From NCBI GenBank assembly GCA_963742725.1, contig CAVUMX010000004.1, positions 1-64,000 on the forward strand: a stretch of 64,000 nucleotides of DNA. Reading direction: 5' to 3'. Below, in pieces: positions 52,270-60,802 of the stretch. The notes below the pieces were generated by a model. It was given only the letters and a program-made list of their open reading frames with translations. It searched no databases and was not told the DNA's origin. Both the position numbers and the translations under genes were made by a program. Source of the DNA: CAVVAL01 sp963742725 (GTDB lineage Bacteria; Actinomycetota; Actinomycetes; Mycobacteriales; Cryptosporangiaceae). Position 1 is the first letter of the stretch. Each line of letters starts with the position of its first letter.

Positions 52270-52342
52270 TGCCCTCGGCAGGATTCGAACCTGCGACACC
52301 CGCTTTAGGAGAGCGGTGCTCTATCCCCTGAGCTACGAGGGC
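52270..52342 (-). tRNA. tRNA-Arg (CCT anticodon)
   Basis: 73 nt on the minus strand: acceptor GCCCTCG, D arm TAGCTCAGGGGATAGAGCA, anticodon stem CCGCT with loop CTCCTAA, then AGCGG, variable GTGTC, T arm GCAGG-TTCGAAT-CCTGC, acceptor CGAGGGC and discriminator A. CCA is not encoded. It decodes AGG. Its 3' end faces the RHS island, the usual integration side for tRNA-targeting elements. Confidence 0.95.
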
Positions 52343-52425
52343 TGACGACGTTGCCGCCGCGGCTAGCTTATCGGCACGGTGCTGGTTCGACGACGAGTTA
52401 CCCCACCCTCAGGCGTACGCCCTGC

Positions 52426-53322
52426 TCAGACCTGGTTCAGGTGGAGTCGGATGGTGGTGCCGTGCCTGCCGCTGTACCGGCGGACGAGGTCGCACACATG
52501 GTTGGCGAGCAACAGTCCGCGCCCGCGTCCGCTGCCGAACGGTGGCGGGAGGCGGCCGGCGAGTTCGTTGGTGAACCGTCCGGGGTCGCTGACTTCGCAG
52601 ATGACGAGGCCAGGTTCGGTCCATATCCGCAGAACGCCTGGTCCGGGCGTGTGTGCGACCGCGTTGGTGGCGATCTCGTTGACCGCCATCTCGACGTCGA
52701 TGAGCCGGTCGAAGGGCAGCGGGGCGTGTTCGACGACGAACGCGCGGACGGCTCGCAGGTCGTCCGCTCCGAACGCCAGCGTCGCGGCGCGTGCCGGTGG
52801 AGGCGGTAGGGGCAGATTGAACGCCTCGACGACATCTGACGGATCGGCGTAGTCGGGGCTCGTGCCGGTCGTCAGCAGGGGATGGGTTCGGTTGGCGTCC
52901 TCGATGACGCTGGCCGGGAGTCCGTTCTGGTCATAGGGGCACAGGATCGTCGCCGGCCGATCGGCGAGCGCCACGTTGATCAGCGCCTCGTGCTGGACGC
53001 ACGCCGGGTACTCGACGTCCGTGCGGCCTGGCCAGATCGGTTCGCCGATGACGCGTGCATGCTTGGGCTGGTCCGCAAGGAAGGCGTGGAGCACCCAGGG
53101 GATGATCGCGCCGGGATTCCGTCCGGACTCAGCCATGTTGGCGAACCGCACGTCAGCCTCGGGCAGCGCTGCTCGCAGCAGGCTCAGGTTGGGCTCCGGG
53201 ACAGCGACCAGCACCGCCTCACCAGCCCGCAGGCCCTCCTCGATGAAGGGGACGCAGCCAGCCAGGTACTCATCGACGTTCCGGTAGTACAGAGCCTTGT
53301 GGCAGAGCTGGCTGGTATTCAT
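52426..53322 (-). CDS. MEDS-domain sensor fused to anti-sigma-type ATPase
   Basis: 298 residues from ATG 53322 (MNTSQLCHKALYYRNVDEYL). The N-terminal ~165 residues are a MEDS domain (CVPFIEEGLRAGEAVLVAVP, ARVIGEPIWPGRTDVEYPAC), found in methanogen/methylotroph sensors and actinobacterial regulators. The C-terminal part is a GHKL ATPase of the RsbW/SpoIIAB type: EMAVNEIATNAVAHTPGPG (N box), VICEVSDPGRF and RGRGLLLANHVCDLVRRY. Such proteins bind or phosphorylate anti-anti-sigma factors. No sigma factor lies nearby. Confidence 0.88.
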   Translation of the reverse strand: MNTSQLCHKALYYRNVDEYLAGCVPFIEEGLRAGEAVLVAVPEPNLSLLRAALPEADVRFANMAESGRNPGAIIPWVLHAFLADQPKHARVIGEPIWPGRTDVEYPACVQHEALINVALADRPATILCPYDQNGLPASVIEDANRTHPLLTTGTSPDYADPSDVVEAFNLPLPPPPARAATLAFGADDLRAVRAFVVEHAPLPFDRLIDVEMAVNEIATNAVAHTPGPGVLRIWTEPGLVICEVSDPGRFTNELAGRLPPPFGSGRGRGLLLANHVCDLVRRYSGRHGTTIRLHLNQV

Positions 53323-53418
53323 GGCACGACGCGCGAGATCACACGCCGAAGCTAGCCGGACGCGGGCCCCGGCGCACCTCGACCCGGCGACACGCGTGTC
53401 GGCGCCGGGCGAGCCGGG

Positions 53419-53724
53419 CTACGCGGCGGTCAGCCTGCGCTGCGCCCACGCGAGCACCTCACGGCCCGCGTCAGTCAACCGGACGCCGGTGCCGGCGCAG
53501 GAGTTGCACTCGATTTCCTCGGGCGTGCCCGGCCGCTCGTCCACCAGGAGCTGCCAGTCGTCGCAGTCGTACAGGCCATCGATGTTGCCGTGTTCTGCCA
53601 GGTGAGCGCCCTCGACCTCGTCGGCACGGGCATACCAGGCGCTCCACTCCGGCGCTTCGACCATGCCGTCACGGCACGTCGCGCAGCGGATCTCGAGCTC
53701 TGCCAACACCGTCTCCACCTCCAC
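53419..53724 (-). CDS. Small protein with two CxxC pairs
   Basis: 101 residues from GTG 53724. CATCRDG near residue 14 and ECNSCAGTG near 73 could together bind one zinc, like the treble repeats in DnaJ. Between them is an acidic Trp-rich part (EWSAWYARADEVEGAHLAEH). The end is helical. Function unknown. Weak ribosome site AGGTGG 6 bp upstream. It stands between the MEDS-ATPase and DUF6879 genes in the same direction. Confidence 0.6.
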   Translation of the reverse strand: MEVETVLAELEIRCATCRDGMVEAPEWSAWYARADEVEGAHLAEHGNIDGLYDCDDWQLLVDERPGTPEEIECNSCAGTGVRLTDAGREVLAWAQRRLTAA

Positions 53725-53814
53725 GGTCGTCCACCTAAATTACAACGATGTGAGCATCCGGGTCCGACAGTTCCGCATCGGCGCGCCGGGCGCATCCTCA
53801 GACGGATGCCGCGG

Positions 53815-54339
53815 TCAGTCCGTCCGGATGTACCGCTCGTAGGTGATCGCCGCCTCTGCGGCCTGGTCCAGCCAGGTGCGATGGCTCGCCACGATGGCGG
53901 GATCGGTCACGACCCGGGCGCCATCAGGTACGTCGTCGGTCGTGAAGTACATGAGGGCCAGCGTCTCGTCGTCGAAGACGTAGTAGTCGTAGTCCGGCAG
54001 GTTCAGCCGGCGGGCCGTCGTCACGTCGAGATAGCGAACGTCCTCGCCGGCGGCGACGTTGCTTCGGCACAGCATCAGTTCGAACCGCAGGTAGTCCGTG
54101 AGGACTTCGGGGACGACCCTCACCCGGCTGAACACGGAGCCGCGATCGGCCTTCTGCCGAATGTGGTCGAGCCACGGCTGGAACCAGCCGTAGTCGTCGG
54201 CCTCATCCGCCAGGAACCTCCGGAACGCTTCCCGCTCGTTCTCCACAACGTAGTTCTTGCGAGTCTCCAGCCTGCGCGCGGAGTGGCTGAACGTCCGCAG
54301 TAGTGCGCCGAGTTCAGCGCGGCTGATCCGGTCAGTCAC
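53815..54339 (-). CDS. DUF6879 family protein
   Basis: 174 residues from GTG 54339. The pattern RTFSHSARRLETRKNYVVEN ... FRRFLADEADDYGWFQPWLD and the ending VASHRTWLDQAAEAAITYER matches DUF6879, a family encoded next to XRE/DUF5753 and DUF397 genes in actinomycetes. In WhiJ-type loci such partners modulate the XRE regulator. No signal peptide or membrane segment. Confidence 0.75.
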   Translation of the reverse strand: MTDRISRAELGALLRTFSHSARRLETRKNYVVENEREAFRRFLADEADDYGWFQPWLDHIRQKADRGSVFSRVRVVPEVLTDYLRFELMLCRSNVAAGEDVRYLDVTTARRLNLPDYDYYVFDDETLALMYFTTDDVPDGARVVTDPAIVASHRTWLDQAAEAAITYERYIRTD

Positions 54340-54348
54340 GATGCAGGA

Positions 54349-54546
54349 TCATGCACTGTCCGGAGGCTTGGTGGCTCTAGTCAGTCGCAGCACGGCGTGA
54401 TGGGCGACCCAGAACGGCTCGCATGGCCATGCGCTGCGACAGTGCGCGCAGGTTCCGCCGATCTGCACGCCGTGCCGGTCACGCGACTTGCTGGCGTACT
54501 CCAACGCGACGTCGTAGCCGTAGTCATCCATGGGTACGCCCGGCAC
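54349..54546 (-). CDS. Small CxxCxxxWPC protein, copy 1
   Basis: 65 residues from GTG 54546, or 60 from ATG 54531. It contains CAHCRSAWPCEPFW, i.e. C-x2-C-x3-W-P-C, a likely metal- or redox-active Cys cluster. Its start lies inside the end of the upstream gene (which stops at 54524), so the two are translationally coupled. It carries the same Cys motif as that neighbour. DUF6879 follows 10 bp downstream. Confidence 0.6.
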   Translation of the reverse strand: MPGVPMDDYGYDVALEYASKSRDRHGVQIGGTCAHCRSAWPCEPFWVAHHAVLRLTRATKPPDSA

Positions 54547-54736
54547 GAGTCAGCACCACCTTCGACCAGCGAATATCGGCGCAAGGCCAAGGTTTGAGGC
54601 ACCAGCCGCAGAAGTCGTTGATCGGGATGTCGATCGAGCGGTGGAGGTCGAGCAGTCTTCGCGCAGTGGCGATCCGGTCCGGTGTCGGTTCGGTCCCGCC
54701 GACGTCGTGCGTAGGCGGCGGTGTCTCGGTGTTCAC
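54524..54736 (-). CDS. Small CxxCxxxWPC protein, copy 2
   Basis: 70 residues from GTG 54736, supported by AGAGGTG 7 bp upstream (a TTG at 54742 is the alternative). After a Pro/Thr-rich start comes DRIATARRLLDLHRSIDIPI then FCGWCLKPWPCADIRW, with the same C-x2-C-x3-W-P-C motif as the next gene. Small proteins with this signature recur next to XRE/DUF397 genes in actinomycetes (recalled, not checked). First gene of the minus-strand group divergent from the XRE regulator. Confidence 0.6.
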   Translation of the reverse strand: MNTETPPPTHDVGGTEPTPDRIATARRLLDLHRSIDIPINDFCGWCLKPWPCADIRWSKVVLTRAGRTHG

Positions 54737-54891
54737 GGGCAATCACCTCTTCGGATGTTCACCGGGTAGGCGGGCCGGACGTCGACCGGGATGTGACGCC
54801 CGGCCACGCCTCCCCTTCACCCGCTGCCGGCAGGTCTGAGCTACCGGCGACGGGGAGTCGATGTCGCGGTGCTGCGCATCAGATGGTTCAG

Positions 54892-54903
54892 CATCACATG
54901 ATG
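54892..54903. promoter_or_regulatory. Dyad CATCA-CA-TGATG between the divergent regulators
   Basis: 5-bp arms 2 bp apart, followed by TGATGTTC at 54899 and again at 54930. The sites lie in the ~250-bp region between the WPC genes and the XRE gene and may be the XRE binding sites. Confidence 0.35.
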
Positions 54904-54987
54904 TTCCGCAAGGCCCGATACGCTTCGTGATGTTCAGCGAAGGATGATGTACGGAAAATGACACAGCGTGCAGGAAGGCCGCAGCAC

Positions 54988-55857
54988 ATGAGGAAAGATG
55001 GCCACGTGGCCCGGTTCGCCCCACCGACTCCGCGCTCTCGCCGTCTCGGCCGAGAGCTTCGCCGGCTGCGTGAGGAACGAAGCCAGACCGTTGAAGCGGT
55101 CGCCAAGGCGCTCGCCTGTTCACCGTCGCGGGTGTCGCGGATCGAGTCAGGCGAGATCCGGCCCAAGCCTGGTGACGTGATGGAAATCCTCCACACGTTC
55201 GGCGAGGACCTGGACGGCGAACCCGGCCGCTCGCTGCTGGCGCTCGCTCGGGATCTCCGCGAGGTTGGCTGGTGGCAGCGCCTTGACCAGCTCTCGAATC
55301 GGTACGCCACCTTCATCGCCTATGAGGCGGAGGCGGTCGAGCTGCGCAACTTCGAACCGACGCTGGTGCCGGGCCTGCTGCAGACCGAGAGCTACGCCCG
55401 CGCGGTCAACTCGGTGTCGCGGCCCACGGACACAGCCGCGATCGAGCAGCGGGTAAGCGCCCGGATGACGCGTCAGGATGTCTTGCGGCGTGAGCCGAAC
55501 CCGCTCCAGGTGCACGCGGTGCTCACTGAGACGGCGCTCATGGTCGAGGTCGGCGGCCCGGATGTTGTCCAGGAGCAGTTGACACACCTCGTGGAGCTGA
55601 GCCGCGAGCCCAACCTGACGATTCAGGTCCTCCGGTTCGCCGCCGGAGCGCATCTCGCGGACGTGGGTCCGTTCCAGCTACTCACGTTCGTAGGGGATGA
55701 GCCGGCACTTGGCTATGTGGAGACGCTGGCCGGCGAACTGTTCCTGGAATCCTCGAAGGACATCGAGAGGTTGAAGGCTGTGTTCAACCATCTGACACAG
55801 CTAGCGATGTCGCCGGCCGAGTCGGCAAGGTTCATCAGAGCAAAGGCAAAGACATGA
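54988..55857 (+). CDS. XRE-family regulator with DUF5753 domain (WhiJ-like)
   Basis: 289 residues from ATG 54988, preceded by AGGAAGG; an in-frame ATG at 54958 is the alternative. Helix-turn-helix about 20-75: LGRELRRLREERSQTVEAVA and CSPSRVSRIESGEIRP. DUF5753 follows (FIAYEAEAVELRNFEPTLVP, GLLQTESYARAV, then GPFQLLTFVGDEPALGYVET). The stop overlaps the DUF397 start (ATGA). Pairs of this kind (WhiJ/DUF397) control development and antibiotic production in Streptomyces, with the DUF397 protein counteracting the DNA-binding protein. Confidence 0.9.
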   Translation: MRKDGHVARFAPPTPRSRRLGRELRRLREERSQTVEAVAKALACSPSRVSRIESGEIRPKPGDVMEILHTFGEDLDGEPGRSLLALARDLREVGWWQRLDQLSNRYATFIAYEAEAVELRNFEPTLVPGLLQTESYARAVNSVSRPTDTAAIEQRVSARMTRQDVLRREPNPLQVHAVLTETALMVEVGGPDVVQEQLTHLVELSREPNLTIQVLRFAAGAHLADVGPFQLLTFVGDEPALGYVETLAGELFLESSKDIERLKAVFNHLTQLAMSPAESARFIRAKAKT

Positions 55858-56045
55858 TCGAACGTCCGTGGCGCAAGGCGACGAAGAGCGGTAGCAACGG
55901 TGCGTGTGTCGAGGTTCGCGACCTCGGCCACATGGTCGAAGTCCGGGATTCCAAGAACCCAGCCGGGGCGACGTTGAGTTTCACGCCCGCCGAGTGGGAC
56001 GCGTTCCTCGATGGCGCGAAGAAGGGCGAGTTCGACCAACGGTAG
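55854..56045 (+). CDS. DUF397 protein, partner of the XRE regulator
   Basis: 63 residues, ATG overlapping the XRE stop. Classic DUF397: WRKATKSGSNGACVEV, VEVRDSKNPAGATLSFTPAE and WDAFLDGAKKGEF. These small proteins antagonise or modify the adjacent XRE regulator. Confidence 0.93.
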   Translation: MIERPWRKATKSGSNGACVEVRDLGHMVEVRDSKNPAGATLSFTPAEWDAFLDGAKKGEFDQR

Positions 56046-56133
56046 AGCGGGGCGCCGTTCATGCGGCGTTCCCGCATGCGCCACCGGAGCGCTTTAGCCT
56101 GGCCCGCGCCCCCTGCCGTCCGGAAGGACCTCT

Positions 56134-57381
56134 ATGCGCACCAAGGCTTTGGCTGCTCTCGTCGCCCTCCTGCTCTTACCCGCCCACCCCGCCTCGGCGG
56201 CGGACGACGAGGCCAGGGCGGACGCCAAGGCCAGAACAGTCACGCCGTCGGTCGAGACGCCACCGCTGTACGACGATGAGGGCGCCGACGCGGATGACCC
56301 TGCCATCTGGGTCGATTCCCGTGCCCCGCACCGGAGCCTGGTCCTCGGCACGGCGAAGAACGCTGGCCTGCGCGTCTATGACCTGGCAGGCGAGGAAGTC
56401 CAGTCCATCGCGGCCCCGCCCGCGCCCGATGCGGACAGCGAGCCCGGCCGTTTCAACAACGTCGACCTCGCGTACGGCGTGAGGCTCGGCGGGACGCTGA
56501 CCGACCTCGCGATCGTCACCGACCGGGGGCGCGACAAGCTGCGCATCTACCGGATCGACCGCGCCACCCGCCGGCTCGTCGACATCACGGTCCCGGACGC
56601 GCCGTTCCTGTTCTCGCGCAACCAGGACGAGGTCAACGAAGCCACCACCGGCTACGGACTGGCGACCTACACGCGTCACGGCACCGCCTACGCCGTCGCG
56701 AGTCGCCGCCACACCAGTGGCCTCGGCCTGTTCCGGCTCAAGCCGGTCGGCGACAAGGTCAGCTACCAGCGGCTCGACACCCTGGACCTGCCCAGCACGT
56801 TCCGCCTCCCCAACGGCACCAGCTGGACGCCGTGCGACGAGCCGGGCGTCGGCCCCCAGGTCGAAGGGATGACCGTCGACGGCGAAACCCTCTACGCCGC
56901 CCAGGAAGACGTCGCCCTCTGGCGTCTGAGCATTCGCGGCGACCGGTTGAGCGCTCCGTCCATCGTGGACAAGGTGCGGGAGTTCGGCGTCCCGGCCACG
57001 TACGACCCGGAAACCGAGGAGTGCACGCTCGACTGGGCGCACGACCCCGGCTACGGCGGCAAGCGGATCAGCGCCGACGTCGAGGGCCTGACCATCCACC
57101 CCGCCGGCTACCTGCTCGTCTCCAGTCAGGGCGACAGCGGCTTCCTCGCCTACGACCGGCGCACCAACCGGTACCTCAGCCGGTTCGACATCGTCGACGG
57201 CCCGGCAGCGGACGGCGCGCAGCACTCGGACGGCGCCGCCGTCGTCAGCGTCCCGCTCGGCCGCCATTTCCCCGGCGGGCTGCTCGTCGTCCACGACGGC
57301 GAGAACGAAGGCGACGCCCGCGCCAGCACCAACTTCAAGTTCGTCGACTGGCGCGCGGTCGCCAGGCTGCTGCCCCGGTGA
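56134..57381 (+). CDS. Secreted beta-propeller phytase
   Basis: 415 residues from ATG 56134, with GGAAGGA upstream. Signal peptide about 1-23 ending ASA. Propeller motifs of the 3-phytase family: ADDPAIWVDSRAPHRSLVLG, KNAGLRVYDLAG, RFNNVDLAYG, DRGRDKLRIYRID, NEATTGYGLATYT, VEGMTVDGETLYAAQEDVAL and the late acidic cluster GAQHSDGAAVV. The Asp/Glu residues bind calcium and phosphate. It releases phosphate from phytate outside the cell. Followed by a strong terminator. Confidence 0.88.
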   Translation: MRTKALAALVALLLLPAHPASAADDEARADAKARTVTPSVETPPLYDDEGADADDPAIWVDSRAPHRSLVLGTAKNAGLRVYDLAGEEVQSIAAPPAPDADSEPGRFNNVDLAYGVRLGGTLTDLAIVTDRGRDKLRIYRIDRATRRLVDITVPDAPFLFSRNQDEVNEATTGYGLATYTRHGTAYAVASRRHTSGLGLFRLKPVGDKVSYQRLDTLDLPSTFRLPNGTSWTPCDEPGVGPQVEGMTVDGETLYAAQEDVALWRLSIRGDRLSAPSIVDKVREFGVPATYDPETEECTLDWAHDPGYGGKRISADVEGLTIHPAGYLLVSSQGDSGFLAYDRRTNRYLSRFDIVDGPAADGAQHSDGAAVVSVPLGRHFPGGLLVVHDGENEGDARASTNFKFVDWRAVARLLPR

Positions 57382-57384
57382 GAC

Positions 57385-57425
57385 GTCCGCGGCTCCGGGT
57401 GACTGCCACCCCCGGAGCCGCGGAC
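57385..57425. terminator. Bidirectional terminator after the phytase gene
   Basis: Perfect 15-bp repeat GTCCGCGGCTCCGGG (57385-57399) / CCCGGAGCCGCGGAC (57411-57425), 11-nt loop, between convergent stops at 57381 and 57445. Confidence 0.8.
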
Positions 57426-57444
57426 CCGCCCGAAACCGGAAAGC

Positions 57445-58755
57445 CTAAGAGCTGACCCGGCTGCCCAGGACCCTGTCCAGGTAGTCGTTCGCGAACCGGC
57501 CCTCCGGATCGACCTCGTCCCGCAGCCGGACGAAGTCGTCGAAGCGCGGGTACCGGGCCGCCAGATCGCTCGCGCCGAGGTAGTGGAGCTTGCCCCAGTG
57601 CGGCCGCCCGCCGACCGTCCCGGTGATCGCCTCGACAGCGCGGAAGTACTCCTCGTGCGGCGTGCGGAAGTAGGTGTGGACGGCGATGTACGCCGACTCC
57701 CGCTCGTACGCCGTCGACAGCCAGATGTCGTCCGCCGACGCCACCCGGACCTCGATCGGGAACGAGATGCGCCAGCCCTTGCGGTCGATCATGGCCCGGA
57801 TCTCGCGCACGACATCGAGGACGTTCTCGCGCGGCACCGCGTACTCCATCTCGCAGAACCGCACCCGCCGCGGGCTGACCAGCACCGAATGGGAGATGTC
57901 GCGGTACTCGCGGGAGCCGAGCGCGCGCGCCGACACCTTGTTGACCGTCCGGATGATGCCCGGCACGTGGTGCCCGATCCGGCAGAGCGCTCCGAACGCG
58001 GTGTTCGACAGCAATTCATCATCCACATAGGACGAGATCCGCCCGACCGGCTTGCGGCCGGCGTCCAGCGGCAGCCGGTTGTCCTCCTTGTAGAGGGTCC
58101 AGTCGGTGTGCGGGAACCAGTAGAACTCGACGTGGTCGTTGCTGGCCACGCGCTCGTCGAACGTCCCGAGCATCTGTTCGAACGGCTGGGGCTTCTCCAC
58201 CGCGTGCAGCAGGTACGCCGGCACGCACTGCAACGTCACCGTCGCCAGCACGCCGAGCGCGCCCAGTCCGACCCGCGCGGCGGCGAACAGGTTCGGGTTC
58301 TCCTCCGCCGAGCAGGACACGACCGACCCGTCCGCCTGGACGAGCGTCAGGCCCCTGACCTGCGTCGCGATGCCGCCGAAGCGCCCACCCGTCCCGTGCG
58401 TGCCCGTCGAGATCGCGCCGGCGATCGACTGCGCGTCGATGTCGCCGAGGTTCTCCATCGCGAGCCCGTGCGGTCCGAGCAGGCCGGGGATCTGGTGCAG
58501 CCGCGTGCCGGCGTGCAGCGTCACGAGCCCGGTCGACGCGTCGGCGGACACCAGTCCGGACATCGCGTCGAGCTGGATCTGCACGCCGTCCGTCGTGGCG
58601 ATCGACGTGAACGAGTGGCCCGCGCCAACCGCCTTCACGCGCTGCCCGGCGGCTCCGGCCGCCACGATCGCGGCCGACAGCTCCTCGACGGAGCCGGGCG
58701 CGATGACGCTGGTGGGGGTGCAGTGCTGGTTGCGCCCCCAGTTCGTCCAGGTCAC
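57445..58755 (-). CDS. FAD-linked sugar-lactone oxidase (D-arabinono-1,4-lactone oxidase family)
   Basis: 436 residues from GTG 58755, overlapping the upstream stop in GTGA. VAO-type FAD domain with VKAVGAGHSFTSIATTDGVQ and DIDAQSIAGAISTGTHGTGG (FAD pyrophosphate loop); the C-terminal ALO domain has GGRPHWGKLHYLGASDLAAR, whose HWGK is typical, and ends RFANDYLDRVLGS. It oxidises aldonolactones or alditols with oxygen. It is co-translated with the PLP protein, which suggests a joint pathway. Confidence 0.85.
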   Translation of the reverse strand: MTWTNWGRNQHCTPTSVIAPGSVEELSAAIVAAGAAGQRVKAVGAGHSFTSIATTDGVQIQLDAMSGLVSADASTGLVTLHAGTRLHQIPGLLGPHGLAMENLGDIDAQSIAGAISTGTHGTGGRFGGIATQVRGLTLVQADGSVVSCSAEENPNLFAAARVGLGALGVLATVTLQCVPAYLLHAVEKPQPFEQMLGTFDERVASNDHVEFYWFPHTDWTLYKEDNRLPLDAGRKPVGRISSYVDDELLSNTAFGALCRIGHHVPGIIRTVNKVSARALGSREYRDISHSVLVSPRRVRFCEMEYAVPRENVLDVVREIRAMIDRKGWRISFPIEVRVASADDIWLSTAYERESAYIAVHTYFRTPHEEYFRAVEAITGTVGGRPHWGKLHYLGASDLAARYPRFDDFVRLRDEVDPEGRFANDYLDRVLGSRVSS

Positions 58756-59954
58756 AGGAACACCTTTCCCTCGCCGCGGTACGTCGGTACGGCGCGGACG
58801 ATCCGATCACCTTCTACCAGGTGCAACTCATCGACGTGCTCACACACTTCGCCGGCCTTGGCGTGCCGGAACCAGACCTTGTCGCCGAGTGCCAGCTCGT
58901 CGGCGGCGCGGCCGTGCAGCGGAGTCTGCACCTCACCGGCGCCTTCCTGCGAGTTCAGCGTCAGACCGGCGGGGTAGACGGGCGTGGGGAGCCGGTTCGG
59001 GTCCGCGATGCCCGAGGCGATCCAGCCACCGCCGTGCGCGGTGACGATCCCAGGCCCCGGACGCCGGACGACCGACAGCGCGAACAGCGCCGCGTGCTCC
59101 GGACTGAACGTGCGGTACTGGTCGAACAGCGTCGGCCCGTACAGCCCCGACCCGGCGGCGACCTCGGTGACGGCCTCCTCCGCGCTGGTGCGTTCGAGGC
59201 TCCCGGTGCCGCCGCCGTTCACGAACTCCAACTTCCGGACGGACGTCACGGCCTCGACCACCGCCGCCCGCCGATCGGCAAGCTCGGCCGCCGACCACCG
59301 CTGCATCTGGCGGATGGCGAACCCGCGCACGGGCTGCCCCGGCGGACGGTCGCCGACACCGGCGATCTGCCCCTCGTACGCCATGAGCCCGACGAGCCGG
59401 AAGCCGGGCCGCTCCACGATTTCCCTGGCCAACGCCTCGGCCTGCGCCGGCGTCCGGACCGGGGACCGCTGCGCGCCGATGTGCACCCGGCCGCCCGCGA
59501 GCCGCAGCGCGGCGTCGATGTCGATGCAGACCCGGATCGCCGCGCGCCGGTCCGGCGCGACGATCGAGTCGACCAGGTCGAGCTGGTCCGTCGAATCCAC
59601 CATGATCGTGACCCGCGACGCGAGCCGGTCGTCGGCGCCCAGCGCGCGGATGGCGCCGCGGTGCGTAGTCGGATATCCGACGACCACGTCGGTGAACGCG
59701 TCGTCGTCGGCCAGCCACAGGGCCTCGGGCAACGTGTACGCGAGAATCCCGGCGTACCCGTCCTGTGCGAGCACGTCCCGCATCAGCTCACGGCACCGGA
59801 CAGACTTGCTCGCGACACGGATCGTCGTGCCGCCCGCCCGCCGCACCAGGTCAGCGGTGTTGGCCCGGAACGCGTCCAGGTCCACGACGCCGAATGGCGG
59901 ATCGAGGTCGGCCGTCGCGCGATCCAGCCGCGCGCGCTGTTCGCTCACGTGCAC
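58752..59954 (-). CDS. Alanine racemase-like / D-threonine aldolase-like PLP enzyme
   Basis: 400 residues from GTG 59954 (AAGGAG 4 bp upstream; a GTG at 59948 is equally possible). Fold-type III PLP barrel: N-terminal FGVVDLDAFRANTADLVRRA, PLP lysine in RVASKSVRCRELM, GYAGILAYTLPEALWLAD, and the phosphate-binding VNGGGTGSLERT. The C-terminal beta domain keeps GDKVWFRHAKAGEVCEHVDE, whose His/Cys resemble the metal site of D-threonine aldolase-type members. It probably acts on a D- or beta-hydroxy amino acid. Confidence 0.83.
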   Translation of the reverse strand: MHVSEQRARLDRATADLDPPFGVVDLDAFRANTADLVRRAGGTTIRVASKSVRCRELMRDVLAQDGYAGILAYTLPEALWLADDDAFTDVVVGYPTTHRGAIRALGADDRLASRVTIMVDSTDQLDLVDSIVAPDRRAAIRVCIDIDAALRLAGGRVHIGAQRSPVRTPAQAEALAREIVERPGFRLVGLMAYEGQIAGVGDRPPGQPVRGFAIRQMQRWSAAELADRRAAVVEAVTSVRKLEFVNGGGTGSLERTSAEEAVTEVAAGSGLYGPTLFDQYRTFSPEHAALFALSVVRRPGPGIVTAHGGGWIASGIADPNRLPTPVYPAGLTLNSQEGAGEVQTPLHGRAADELALGDKVWFRHAKAGEVCEHVDELHLVEGDRIVRAVPTYRGEGKVFL

Positions 59955-59993
59955 TGTGCTCCTTTGTTACCCACCGGTGTTACTCGTCGTTGT

Positions 59994-60005
59994 TACTCGC
60001 GAGTA
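59994..60005. promoter_or_regulatory. Perfect palindrome TACTCGCGAGTA, probable TetR operator
   Basis: 12-bp perfect palindrome in the 131-bp divergent region between the racemase operon and tetR. A near copy TACTCGTGGGTA (10 of 12 identical) is at 60803-60814 upstream of the penicillin acylase gene. CACCGGTG at 59972-59979 is a further palindrome in the same region. Confidence 0.6.
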
Positions 60006-60085
60006 GGTATTCTGAAATGTCTTGTGGGTAGAGAGTACGTCGTGGCGCGGCGTGTGTGGAGGGTTTGGCGAGGGATACTGCCTGA

Positions 60086-60739
60086 GTGACCGCGACTTCT
60101 GGACCGCCAGCGTCCCGCCCTGCGCCACCGGTCGAGCCGATGCGCCGCCTTCCCAGCCAGGAACGGAGCCGCATTCGCGTCGAACGGATCCTCGACGCAG
60201 CAGGCGAACTCGTGGCCGAACGTGGCTACGAGGCGACGACCACCAGCCTCATCGCCCGCCGTGCCCGCGTCTCGCCCGGCTCGTTCTACCAGTTCTTCGC
60301 CGACAAGCGCGCCGTCGTCCAGGCGCTGTCGGCGCGCAACCTCGATGCCTTCGCGCAGCAGCTCGACGACATCGTCACGGCCAGCGAGTACGAACACTGG
60401 TGGGACGCCGTCGAAGCCGCCTTCGACACCTATGTCGAGCTGTGCCGCGGCGATGTCGGCTTCCGGGCCGTCCGCTTCGGCGACATCGTCGACCAGCACC
60501 TCCTCGACCCCGACGAGGAGAACGACGCCGTCGTGGCCCGCAAGATCGGCTCCCTGCTCGCCGGCCGCTTCCCGATGGACTCCGACCCGGACCTGCAACT
60601 CGCGCTGCTGATGACCGTCAAGGTCGCCGACACGCTCGTCCGGTTCGCGTTCGCCCGGGATCCGCGCGGCGACGAGGCGGTGCTCACCAGCACCCGTCGC
60701 CTCCTCCGCGTGCAGCTGGAGATGGCCGTCCAGGCGTAA
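60086..60739 (+). CDS. TetR-family transcriptional regulator
   Basis: 217 residues from GTG 60086. Helix-turn-helix about 22-70: SRIRVERILDAAGELVAERG, TTTSLIARRARVSPGSFYQF and FADKRAVVQAL. The C-terminal ligand domain is of the TetR_C type with FRAVRFGDIVDQHLLD. It is divergent from the racemase/lactone oxidase operon and just upstream of the acylase gene, with matching palindromes in both promoter regions, so it likely represses all three units. Ligand unknown. Confidence 0.9.
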   Translation: MTATSGPPASRPAPPVEPMRRLPSQERSRIRVERILDAAGELVAERGYEATTTSLIARRARVSPGSFYQFFADKRAVVQALSARNLDAFAQQLDDIVTASEYEHWWDAVEAAFDTYVELCRGDVGFRAVRFGDIVDQHLLDPDEENDAVVARKIGSLLAGRFPMDSDPDLQLALLMTVKVADTLVRFAFARDPRGDEAVLTSTRRLLRVQLEMAVQA

Positions 60740-60802
60740 CCCCCGCAGCTCCGGACGTCGCGTGTCCGGACTATTTCCGGCCTGGGTCTATACGTGAAAC
60801 TC

